A stretch of 43,068 nucleotides of DNA from JAOZTV01 sp965371805 (lineage in GTDB: Bacteria > Acidobacteriota > Aminicenantia > UBA2199): positions 1 through 43,068 of the forward strand of contig CBDUZW010000040.1 of NCBI GenBank assembly GCA_965371805.1, written 5' to 3'. The position numbers and the translations under genes were made by a program. The notes beneath the pieces are model-generated. The model saw nothing but the letters and a program-made list of their open reading frames with translations, was not told the DNA's origin and ran no database searches. This document shows positions 9,701 to 16,672 of the stretch, in pieces. Positions within the stretch are counted from its first letter, which is position 1. Each line of letters begins with the position of its first letter.

Positions 9701-10251
9701 CGGAGAGCGGCATTGAAGGATTGGCTGAACTTAAAAGAAGAAAATTCAAACTTGTTTTACTCGATCTAATTATGCCTGGGATGAGTGGTTTTGAAGTGGC
9801 TAGTCATATTAGGAAAGATAAGAGATCGAACAATATCGCAATTATCGCTGTTTCTGCAAGTGTGGATAAGATTACCATAAACAAGGCACTTTCGTCAGGT
9901 TGCAACGATTTTCTTTCAAAGCCTGTCATGTTCAATACACTTCTATATAAAATAAAAGAAAATTTAGATATCAATTGGGAATACGATAACACAATAAAAC
10001 CACTTATTGAAAAAACTCTTTTAAAAGAAGAAAGCAATTACTCCTACCCATCACAAAATGATCTGAAAAAACTTCTCGAACTGGCGCTAAAGCAGAACAT
10101 CTCTCTTTTCAAAGATGAGTTAAAACTGATTGAAAAAAAGAGCAGTAATTATGAACAATTCGTTCATGCGTTTAGATCCCTACTATATATTTTTGATTTT
10201 GAAAGTATAAAAGTTTTACTGGAATCTCATATAAAGAAAATAAAAAAATGA
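6727..10251 (+). CDS. Multi-PAS hybrid sensor histidine kinase
   Basis: This is a 1174-residue cytoplasmic-looking hybrid kinase. Domains in order: a GAF-like N-terminal region (about 1-155), PAS1 (about 175-290), a short coiled linker, PAS2 (about 318-440), PAS3 (about 445-565), PAS4 of the PAS_3 fold (about 570-690), HisKA with phospho-acceptor His719 in 'NVSHELRTP', HATPase_c (N-box 'LLNLLSNAVNF', G-boxes 'DTGCGIP' and 'GTGLGLTIS') and a C-terminal receiver with Asp1013 in 'LLDLIMPGMSG'. The last 85 residues are helical but lack a clear HPt motif. No transmembrane segment is evident. It is coupled to the FIST gene (1-nt overlap) and the cyclase (4-nt ATGA overlap), suggesting FIST signal to kinase to c-di-GMP output. 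The PAS4-HisKA junction is much richer in G+C than its surroundings. Confidence 0.95.
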   Translation: MTYSTEQIQIFYEFAMSIGTSLDLKTMLRKSLSTILRKLHCSVAAVHFFKEDKNGTYSFEQIFSIPRDTERIKEYKDAMKQIPVKIKQDQFSDFRESLPIIEKACKGKFFHIFELPGLGLVVLLKDNLDIDSLILKSLKPIFIKLAEACKACLQNEEIKREIEKHKQMEEKLRESREQLQAIMDNTTAVIYLKDIESRYILVNNQFEKLFKISNKDLIGKTDHDIFPKKMADAFKENDKKAIENRGPIEIEEFAPQEDGVHTYISVKFPLYDSEGEIYRICGVSTDITDRKEAEAVLKKAHDQLETRVKQRTVQLKKSEESYRSIFDNANDAIFIHDIKTGSVLNVNKSMLNMYKFENKKEVVGSFVGKLGSGITPNTRKEAEKWIRKAAQGKPQLFEWHARDKNGRLFWVEVHLKKVAVGGEDRILAIVRNIDLRKKAEESLKFSENMLSQIIEAWTSTIWFLDKEGRVIHLNEAACRVTGWKKEETIGKTVMELIPGEESKLKHNQSLEVMAAEKPMLNIVESFIGPDSKTYWVTTDKVPYFDEYHKVQGIFIFATDITAVKEAERKLKENESRLADTQKIARLGSWVFNVEEQHLSWSDETFRIAGLQPRDEAPSFEEYLSILHPDDVPLIQKNLKNAMQGESYEIELRHIRPDGTYNYTLTRAEPVIIEGKVTKLLGSVIDITERKRAEEELRKAKEEAEMANQAKSTFLSNVSHELRTPLNAILGYTQIFKKNDNLMNVHGRQIETIHSSGEHLLTMINDILELSKIEAGKLELLPVKFHLPEMLSTLVDIIKIRAKMKGLEFVFNGGKHLPIDVTADVKKLRQVLLNLLSNAVNFTNSGRVIFNVKKLFSKERSGKSFHHIRFQVEDTGCGIPEDSYEEIFLPFQRVAETKIRSEGTGLGLTISRSIVNMMGGNLQFKSEIEKGTTFWFDIELQATDRSKKKTPHMREITGYEGKAQNILIIDDNIHNREFLKKMLQPLNFNVFEAESGIEGLAELKRRKFKLVLLDLIMPGMSGFEVASHIRKDKRSNNIAIIAVSASVDKITINKALSSGCNDFLSKPVMFNTLLYKIKENLDINWEYDNTIKPLIEKTLLKEESNYSYPSQNDLKKLLELALKQNISLFKDELKLIEKKSSNYEQFVHAFRSLLYIFDFESIKVLLESHIKKIKK

Positions 10252-11213
10252 ATACCATTCAAACAGAAAATAAAAGAGATCGAATTCTTATTATAGACGA
10301 CAACCCTAACAATCTGAATGTGCTTATTGAACATTTGCACAGTTATGAAATTTCTGTCGCTCTAAACGGTAAAGATGGGATCAAACTTGCACACAATATC
10401 AATCCAGATCTTATTCTTCTTGATGTCATGATGCCGGGTATCGATGGCTTTGAAACCTGCCGAAGATTGAAAGAAGATGAATCCATCAGTGATATACCAA
10501 TTATTTTTCTGACGGCTCTTGAAGACATGGAAAACAAACTCAAGGGTTTTCAAGTGGGGGGAGTGGACTATATAACAAAACCTATCAAGTTTGAGGAAGC
10601 ACTCGCCCGAATAAATGCTCATCTCACAATCCGAAGGCATGAAAAGGAACTTGAGCGAAAGAACAAGCTTATTTTGGAACAGGTCCGCCAGCTTGATTAT
10701 CTGGCCAGAACAGACTCATTGACAAAACTGCCGAACCGTCGTGATTTTATGGAACATGCAAACATGGAAATGTCACGCTATAAACGAAACGGCAGTCCAT
10801 TTTCAATAGTTATGATCGATATTGATTTTTTCAAAAAAATCAATGATGCTTTCGGACATGAATGTGGAGATTATGTGCTTGTAGAAACTGCTGAATGCAT
10901 AAGAAAAAATCTGCGAACACATGATCATATAGCTCGATGGGGAGGAGAGGAATTTATAATTTTACTACCCGAAACAGAATCGGAAGGAGCAGTCGAAGTC
11001 GCTGAAAAAATTCGCTGTCAAATTCAGGATGACCAATTCATATTTGGGAGCTACTGTCCCGAAGTTCGTCTTACTTTAGGTGTAAGTGCAATAGAATCAG
11101 GCAAAACGCTTCAAGATTGTATCAGGATGGCTGACCAAGCCCTTTATCGTGGAAAAAAATCAGGGCGTAACAAGGTCGTAACAGCAAAGAAACATTCAAA
11201 AAATCAAAAATAA
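10248..11213 (+). CDS. Response-regulator diguanylate cyclase (REC-GGDEF)
   Basis: The 321-residue protein has an N-terminal receiver (phospho-acceptor Asp59 in 'LLDVMMPGIDG', Lys in 'DYITKPI') joined by a coiled helix to a GGDEF domain. The active-site signature is GGEEF (232-236), preceded exactly five residues upstream by RTHD (223-226), the canonical c-di-GMP inhibitory I-site. It should make c-di-GMP from two GTP when phosphorylated and be subject to product inhibition. It is PleD/WspR-like in logic but with one receiver. Its ATG overlaps the kinase stop (ATGA), so the kinase is the likely phosphodonor. It is cytoplasmic. I see no clear terminator after it. Confidence 0.96.
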   Translation: MNTIQTENKRDRILIIDDNPNNLNVLIEHLHSYEISVALNGKDGIKLAHNINPDLILLDVMMPGIDGFETCRRLKEDESISDIPIIFLTALEDMENKLKGFQVGGVDYITKPIKFEEALARINAHLTIRRHEKELERKNKLILEQVRQLDYLARTDSLTKLPNRRDFMEHANMEMSRYKRNGSPFSIVMIDIDFFKKINDAFGHECGDYVLVETAECIRKNLRTHDHIARWGGEEFIILLPETESEGAVEVAEKIRCQIQDDQFIFGSYCPEVRLTLGVSAIESGKTLQDCIRMADQALYRGKKSGRNKVVTAKKHSKNQK

Positions 11214-11391
11214 GATTAACATCAATCATATTTTTATATACATTATCCAAAAAAAAACTTTTATTCTCGTAAATTTCACATAAAAAGATGTACTAAGTTA
11301 TAAATACTAGGAAATTTTACTTAATTTATCAAAATGAGAAAAATTACCTATTATAATGAGACAAATAATATGGTTAAATCATGTATAAAAA

Positions 11392-11397
11392 AGGAGG
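11392..11397 (+). promoter_or_regulatory. Strong Shine-Dalgarno setting the start of the LolA-S9 gene
   Basis: AGGAGG lies 5 nt before the ATG at 11403. The open frame extends upstream to an ATG at 11334, but that start has no ribosome-binding site and would put 23 polar residues before the signal peptide. Confidence 0.85.
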
Positions 11398-11402
11398 TAA
11401 TA

Positions 11403-13940
11403 ATGAGAAAAAAAGTTTTCTATATTGTATTAACAATTATTGTATTTCAACTATCAAGTTTGGCAAATTTGTCCAAAAATATCCGTGTAGAAGATGTTAT
11501 TAAAAAATGTGCTGAGGCCATGGGTGGAATAGAAAAAATCAACTCTATTAAATCAATCCGGTTATCTGTAAAATATCAAGGTCATAAACACGTTAATTTT
11601 TACGATATTAAACGTCCGAATTTTTACAAAACCACCAGTGATAATAATTCCAACTCCATGATATTTGATGGCAAGAGAGCCTGTTTCTTTAAAAGCAAGA
11701 ATGAAAAATCAATTAAAGAGATGATAAAAAAAAAGGAGATGTCTGATTTTGTTGCTGAACCTGGATTTTTCACTTTTTATTTCTTTGACTTTCCCACAAA
11801 GTATATCGGGACAAAAAACATTAACAATCAGAAGACCTATCATCTCAGCGTTGAAATGCCATTTCAAGTCCTGATGCATTACTATATTGATTGCAATACA
11901 AACTTGCTAAAAAGGACTGTTGCAGATGTAATAATGAATGGCAATAAAATCAAATGGATCAGGGATTATACAAATTATAAAAACGTTGATGGGATATTAT
12001 ATCCTCATGCATTCACCTGGTATCATGACATATCAGAAAAAACTAAAATCCCTAAAACTGCTGTTATAAAGAAGGTTGAATTTAATGTAAATTTTAAAAA
12101 CAATCATTTTACTATTCTAGAAGATTCAAACAGAATTGCAGTTGAAAAGTTTTTCGGCAAAGAAAAGAAAACTGGTTTTAAGCTATCTCCCAACGGCAGT
12201 TATATCTCTTTTTTAGAACATTCTGGATTAAGCAAATCAATTATAATTCAGGATATTAGAGAAAAAGAGCAATTTCAGTCAATATATGAGACAAAAGATA
12301 ATATTTATAAATATTACTGGGTAAATAACACTCAATTGGTTTTTTCAAAAGCACCAGAGGGAAGTAGAGAGTATAAAATCTATTCAATTGATATTAATAG
12401 CAAAAAGGTAATATGCCTGACTAATTTTACGAAGACAAGATCTAAAATAATATTTATAAATTCCAAAAAAAAAAATGAGATCATGGTCAGCACAAATAAA
12501 TCTGAGGTATATAGAATAAATATTAATACTGGAAATAAACAACTTGTATACAAGGGATCAGAAAAATCTCCACGAATTTATTCATTTCATATTGATAATT
12601 CCGGTAATCTAAAATTGGCCAGAACATACAGTAGTCTAATGATCTATAATTCTCAAAAGAATAATTTTGAAAATCTGATAACCCTTAAATTGCAGGAAAG
12701 ATTTATGCCTAAGTTCTTTTCAGAAGACAATGAATATGTCTTTGCTTATTCTTCAGTTGGCCGTGATAAAGTGGCTATTGTAAAATACAACCTAAAAAAT
12801 AAAAAAGAAGTAAAAGTTCTATTAAAGGATCCGAATTATGATCTTTTTTCATATGAAGAGCGAAATGATTCAATATTTCCAACATCAAATTTTTATTATT
12901 CCAGTGTTAAAAAAAAATTACTTTATGCTTATTTCTGTGCCGATAAATTTAAAAAACATTTTTTTGACAGTGATTTCAAATCAATTTCAGAAAAAATCAA
13001 AAACAAAATTGGAGATTATCCCTTTTCAGTTGAATCATTTTCAAAAAATTTTGAACAATTTATCATCAAAGTTTTCAGCGATAAGATAAAAGGATCATTT
13101 TATCTAGTAGATAGAAACACAGGAAGTATAAAGCCAATTCACAAACATAGTTCATGGATCAGTAAAAATGAATTAGCGCAAACTAAACCATTCAGTTATT
13201 CAGCAAGAGACGGCCTTAATATTCATGGATATTTAACAAAGCCCAATCTGGTAGAAGCAAAGAAACTTCCTCTTTTTGTCTCAGTGCATGGTGGCCCAAC
13301 ATTAAGGGATACGCCCGGTTATAATGATATAACCCAATTATTTGCCTCTGAAGGGTATCTTGTTTTTCAGGTAAATTACAGGGGCTCTCAAGGATATGGA
13401 CAGGATTTTACCAAAGCAGGATATAAACATTGGGGCAGGAAGATAAATGATGACGTAATTGACGGGATTAACTGGCTTATTAAAAGAGGCATGGTTGATA
13501 AATCAAAAGTTGCAATCTATGGTTTCAGTTCAGGAGGTCACGTCGCAATTTCAGCAATTGTTAATAATCCGAACCTATTCGCCTGCAGTATCAGTATAAG
13601 CGGAAATGTAAATCTGATTTCATCATTTAAACTCTTCTCCCAGGGCTTCAGGTTTAAATGGGGAGATCCGGATAAAGACAGAGATATATTAACTGAAAAC
13701 TCGCCAATTTACCACATTGAGAAAATTAAAACTCCTTTAATGATGGTCAATGGGAAGAAGGATACTTCGATACCAATTTTGGAAGTTGATGATTTTGTAA
13801 AAAAACTCAAAAAAAGAGGAAATGAAGTGGAGTATTTAAGATTTGAAAACGATGGCCATGTTATGATATATAATAATGAGATAAAGAAAGATGTTTTTAA
13901 AAAAATACTTGATTTTCTTGAAAAACATATGACTAATTAA
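11403..13940 (+). CDS. Exported LolA-like domain fused to an S9 family peptidase
   Basis: With the start at 11403 the product has 845 residues. A signal peptide (MRKKVFYIVLTIIVFQLSSL) is followed by a region of about 230 residues like the outer-membrane lipoprotein-sorting fold ('VIKKCAEAMGGIEKINSIKSIRLSVKYQG', 'DYTNYKNVDGILYPHAF'). Then come a propeller region beginning 'FKLSPNGSYISFLEH' and an S9 catalytic domain with 'VHGGPTLRD', Ser709 in G-F-S-S-G-G, Asp787 in 'GKKDTSIP' and His819 in 'NDGHVM'. It should be an extracytoplasmic oligopeptidase. The LolA-like half suggests binding of a lipid, lipopeptide or other hydrophobic ligand, but that is inference. The peptidase half resembles the stand-alone S9 enzyme at 3238-5187 and probably shares a duplication origin with it. 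A hairpin follows the stop. Confidence 0.9.
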   Translation: MRKKVFYIVLTIIVFQLSSLANLSKNIRVEDVIKKCAEAMGGIEKINSIKSIRLSVKYQGHKHVNFYDIKRPNFYKTTSDNNSNSMIFDGKRACFFKSKNEKSIKEMIKKKEMSDFVAEPGFFTFYFFDFPTKYIGTKNINNQKTYHLSVEMPFQVLMHYYIDCNTNLLKRTVADVIMNGNKIKWIRDYTNYKNVDGILYPHAFTWYHDISEKTKIPKTAVIKKVEFNVNFKNNHFTILEDSNRIAVEKFFGKEKKTGFKLSPNGSYISFLEHSGLSKSIIIQDIREKEQFQSIYETKDNIYKYYWVNNTQLVFSKAPEGSREYKIYSIDINSKKVICLTNFTKTRSKIIFINSKKKNEIMVSTNKSEVYRININTGNKQLVYKGSEKSPRIYSFHIDNSGNLKLARTYSSLMIYNSQKNNFENLITLKLQERFMPKFFSEDNEYVFAYSSVGRDKVAIVKYNLKNKKEVKVLLKDPNYDLFSYEERNDSIFPTSNFYYSSVKKKLLYAYFCADKFKKHFFDSDFKSISEKIKNKIGDYPFSVESFSKNFEQFIIKVFSDKIKGSFYLVDRNTGSIKPIHKHSSWISKNELAQTKPFSYSARDGLNIHGYLTKPNLVEAKKLPLFVSVHGGPTLRDTPGYNDITQLFASEGYLVFQVNYRGSQGYGQDFTKAGYKHWGRKINDDVIDGINWLIKRGMVDKSKVAIYGFSSGGHVAISAIVNNPNLFACSISISGNVNLISSFKLFSQGFRFKWGDPDKDRDILTENSPIYHIEKIKTPLMMVNGKKDTSIPILEVDDFVKKLKKRGNEVEYLRFENDGHVMIYNNEIKKDVFKKILDFLEKHMTN

Positions 13941-13958
13941 GCTTAAAATATAAGACAA

Positions 13959-13985
13959 ATGTAAGCGGTTAACTACCGCTTACAT
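13959..13985. terminator. Hairpin between convergent genes
   Basis: A perfect 11-bp stem (ATGTAAGCGGT at 13959-13969 and ACCGCTTACAT at 13975-13985) has a 5-nt loop. It lies 18 nt after the S9 gene and about 125 nt beyond the stop of the convergent serine hydrolase. No strong T-run follows on either strand, so it may work as an mRNA 3'-end stabiliser as much as a terminator. Confidence 0.5.
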
Positions 13986-14109
13986 ATTCTGTAATAATTC
14001 AAGTGAAAGAGTGTCTTAATTGCACAATTTATTAGGGATTTCTTTTTATATCGCAAATATAATTGTTATCAGAATTCCTTTGATTTGAATCCAGTTGTTA
14101 ACACCTTAA

Positions 14110-15267
14110 CTATAAAAGGGCTGGTAGTAAATAATTTCGCAGCATATCGAATGAAAAATCCTGCTGAAAAAAGTTTCCATTTGTAAATACGACTATTGCA
14201 TCCAATGACGGCAGAACAAAAATATATTGACCTCCCCAACCAACGGCGGCATAGGAATCAATCAGACTAGTTCCAATTTGAAACTTGTACAACCACCATG
14301 TATAACCGTAATCGCCACCTTCAGATAGTGGAATCTGGTTGTTTATTGACTCTGACACCCAACTCTTTGATATAACCTGTTTACCCTTCCATACCCCTCC
14401 ATTTAAATACAGTTGACCAAATTTCGCCATATCCCTTGGTCTGAGAGCCAGTCCGCCATGAGATCGGATATCTCCAGATTCCCAATCATTCCAATGATAA
14501 TCAGTAATCCCCAAATCATTAAACAAGGTATTTTCAGCAAATTTATCTATATAAATGCCAGTGCATTTTTTAATAATTCTACCTAGAAGAACTATATTTG
14601 CACTGCTATAATTCCATTTCAATCCTGGATCATTAACCATCTCCTGTTCCAATCCCCATTTAACCGGATCCGGACTATGAAGCATATGGTAATGAGAGTT
14701 ATTTGTACTGCCTATTGCTGTAGAACTTTCATCATAATAGAGTCCTGCTGTCATTGTTAGAAGATTTTTAATCGTAATTAAATCCTTATTATTGGACCAG
14801 TCAATATCAGTATATTCAGAAAAATATGGGAAAATATAGCTATCAACACTCTCAAAATATCTCTGATCATAGGCAATCCCAATTAATCCCGAAGTTATAC
14901 TCTTAGTAACTGAAGCGTTATGATGCAGCACATTCCAATCATACTCTACCTCAATATCTTTATCATCAGTACCTGTGAAGTACTCTTCAAAAACAAGTGC
15001 TCCTCCTTTAACAATGAGAATGCTATTGACATCATTATAGTGACCTTTATTAATTTCAGCCATCAATGAAGTAAGTTTCTGCAAATCAATCGACTGATTC
15101 GTTATTGAATCTGTTTCCCAACCATCTCCACGGTTTACTGGTTGTGTATAAATATATCCTTCAGGAACAATAGTATCAGGACCATTGGTATCTTCTGTTT
15201 GACACCCAATTAAAAATATAATTCCAATTGACAAAACGATAATTTTTTTTTGAATATTCTTAAACAT
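14110..15267 (-). CDS. Lipoprotein serine hydrolase (beta-lactamase / PBP4*-like)
   Basis: This 385-residue lipoprotein has the lipobox L-I-G-C with Cys22 after a hydrophobic core. It belongs to the class C beta-lactamase-like serine hydrolase family: S-V-T-K (Ser119-Lys122) is the SxxK motif, 'WNYSSANIVLLGRI' fits the Tyr motif, and 'GGLALRPRDMAKFGQLYLNGG' and 'AVGWGGQYIFVLPSLDAIVVFTNG' are typical C-terminal segments. Members include esterases, D-aminopeptidases and penicillin-binding-like enzymes; the substrate is unknown. A Shine-Dalgarno (AGGAG) precedes the ATG. It is the last gene of a likely three-gene minus-strand unit with two exported C-N hydrolases. An interrupted paralogue lies at 28645-29838. 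Confidence 0.9.
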   Translation of the reverse strand: MFKNIQKKIIVLSIGIIFLIGCQTEDTNGPDTIVPEGYIYTQPVNRGDGWETDSITNQSIDLQKLTSLMAEINKGHYNDVNSILIVKGGALVFEEYFTGTDDKDIEVEYDWNVLHHNASVTKSITSGLIGIAYDQRYFESVDSYIFPYFSEYTDIDWSNNKDLITIKNLLTMTAGLYYDESSTAIGSTNNSHYHMLHSPDPVKWGLEQEMVNDPGLKWNYSSANIVLLGRIIKKCTGIYIDKFAENTLFNDLGITDYHWNDWESGDIRSHGGLALRPRDMAKFGQLYLNGGVWKGKQVISKSWVSESINNQIPLSEGGDYGYTWWLYKFQIGTSLIDSYAAVGWGGQYIFVLPSLDAIVVFTNGNFFQQDFSFDMLRNYLLPALL

Positions 15268-15282
15268 TTTTTTCTCCTAAAA

Positions 15283-15327
15283 TTTAATTTCTTTAATTTC
15301 TTTAGTTTATTTAGTTTATTTAGTTTT
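15283..15327. repeat. Five copies of a 9-bp tandem repeat
   Basis: TTTAATTTC (twice) followed by TTTAGTTTA (twice) and TTTAGTTTT make five 9-bp units. They fill most of the gap between the serine hydrolase and the upstream C-N hydrolase gene and cover that gene's stop codon (15316-15318) and last three codons. On the mRNA strand the units are AAACTAAAT-like, and they end just before the AGGAG of the downstream gene. Confidence 0.85.
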
Positions 15328-16575
15328 AAAGCTTCTGATAATACTTTCACTTATCAAGCCCTCTTTTTTTTTTGCAATTATTTTCCAATAATAGGTTGTA
15401 TCAGCTTCCAGCCCGGAAATAGTTTGAGAGAAGACAAATGGCACTTCTGGTTGGGTAATTTCTCCACCATTATTTACATTGCAATTTACAAAAAAAAGAG
15501 ATATACAAATTAAAACAATGAACATCATGATCATCTTTTTCTTTCGTACAATTTCTCCTAAAAAAAGAAAACTGCCAAAATAAAAAAAAGAGCCACTATT
15601 TAATAGCGCGACTCCAGTATTATCAGAATTTAAATTCACTGCATTTGATAAATCAGCATTTTTTGAATAAACTAGAGTATATTCACTATAAGGATCACCA
15701 TAACAACTGAATGTGACATTTTGAGAGTCAATTATTGCACCTTTAGCAGGAGATAATAATTTTATTTTTGAAAAATAATCAGGTAGCAAATAAGTTTTTT
15801 TACCCCTATTGAGTTCATCAAATATATTGAACTTAATAAATTCGTCAAAATTATGGTTATTATAATAATAAATATCACCTTTCTGAAGTTCATAAACATT
15901 TGAATATTTTGTCTGGGATTCCTCATAGTCCACATGAACGCTATCCAGTATTCTTCTACATAGATCAAGTGATGGAGTTTCTTTTTTAAGCATTTCTGTT
16001 GCAGTACTATATCTGGAACAGGGATACATGCCCCTCTCTGGATGATTTAACAAAAAGTTTGTTGAAACCATATAACTCTTCTCCTTCCATATCACATCCA
16101 GATCCTCTCCACCCCATTCAATTACTACTGCGTTTCCTGATTTATCTGCTACTAAAACCCGGTTCTGCTTAAAATTTTCCATATTATAACTAAAAAAGAA
16201 GGAGATTGCTTCATCTATGCTGGCACATTTTTTTAACATTAATTCCGGTTTTATATATCTTCCAGGATAAGTTGGTCTATCAGATTTTTCCTTCCAGCCA
16301 TTCTCAGGTACATAAAACCAGTCACAAAATAATCCTTTCTCATTAATCCCGCCCATACTAATATTCTGCTGATTAAATCCAACAAGTAAACATCCATATG
16401 TTGTAGACGTTTCTGGAACAATTTTTATTACAGTATCATTATAACCTGTAAAATAATCCTCATTATTGCCAATTAAAACGCTATGGCCATTCTTTACGAC
16501 AAATCCTGTGCAGGTAAACATATAAGAGCCACATAAAGCACAAAACAATAAAATCCAAATACTAATTTTTTTCAA
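15316..16575 (-). CDS. Exported linear-amide C-N hydrolase (Ntn, C45/C59-like) with split FN3-like C-terminus
   Basis: The probable start is TTG at 16575 (419 residues): AAGGAG lies 6 nt upstream and the frame then opens directly with a signal peptide (KKISIWILLFCALCGSYMFT). Cleavage would expose Cys in 'C-TGF', the expected N-terminal nucleophile. 'GNNEDY', 'GGINEKGLFCDWF' and 'YPCSRYSTATEM' match penicillin acylase/acyltransferase-like C-N hydrolases. The C-terminal third is FN3-like ('LLSPAKGAIIDSQNVTFSC...YTLVYSK' and 'ISGLEADTTYYWKIIAKK'), but its halves are separated by two hydrophobic segments around RKKK. An in-frame ATG at 16611 is an alternative start. It is a tandem paralogue of 16673-17929. 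It likely hydrolyses an N-acyl amide outside the cytoplasm; the substrate is unknown. Confidence 0.82.
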   Translation of the reverse strand: MKKISIWILLFCALCGSYMFTCTGFVVKNGHSVLIGNNEDYFTGYNDTVIKIVPETSTTYGCLLVGFNQQNISMGGINEKGLFCDWFYVPENGWKEKSDRPTYPGRYIKPELMLKKCASIDEAISFFFSYNMENFKQNRVLVADKSGNAVVIEWGGEDLDVIWKEKSYMVSTNFLLNHPERGMYPCSRYSTATEMLKKETPSLDLCRRILDSVHVDYEESQTKYSNVYELQKGDIYYYNNHNFDEFIKFNIFDELNRGKKTYLLPDYFSKIKLLSPAKGAIIDSQNVTFSCYGDPYSEYTLVYSKNADLSNAVNLNSDNTGVALLNSGSFFYFGSFLFLGEIVRKKKMIMMFIVLICISLFFVNCNVNNGGEITQPEVPFVFSQTISGLEADTTYYWKIIAKKKEGLISESIIRSFKTK

Positions 16576-16581
16576 TTTCTT

Positions 16582-16587
16582 CTCCTT
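16582..16587 (-). promoter_or_regulatory. Shine-Dalgarno supporting a TTG start
   Basis: AAGGAG on the minus strand is 6 nt upstream of TTG at 16575. The upstream ATG at 16611 has no ribosome-binding site and sits only 5 nt from a predicted -10 box. Confidence 0.65.
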
Positions 16588-16616
16588 ATCAATATGATAA
16601 TATTGTTCCAAATAGA

Positions 16617-16645
16617 ATTATATAAACTTAAGTCACAAACCTCAA
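16617..16645 (-). promoter_or_regulatory. Promoter with shared TGTGACTTAAGTTTA motif (C-N hydrolase 2)
   Basis: On the minus strand TTGAGG (16640-16645), a 17-nt spacer and TATAAT (16617-16622) form a good promoter. The spacer contains TGTGACTTAAGTTTA. Nearly the same block lies upstream of the interrupted serine hydrolase (29895-29923) and of the other C-N hydrolase (17981-18001). Confidence 0.6.
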
Positions 16646-16672
16646 TTTTTTAGAAAAACCAGATGATTGTTC

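Noticed and set aside
9990..10251. Possible HPt domain at the C-terminus of the hybrid kinase
   Set aside because: The region is helical, but the only candidate ('QFVHAFRSL') does not match the H-x-x-K-G type HPt motif, and the region is too short.
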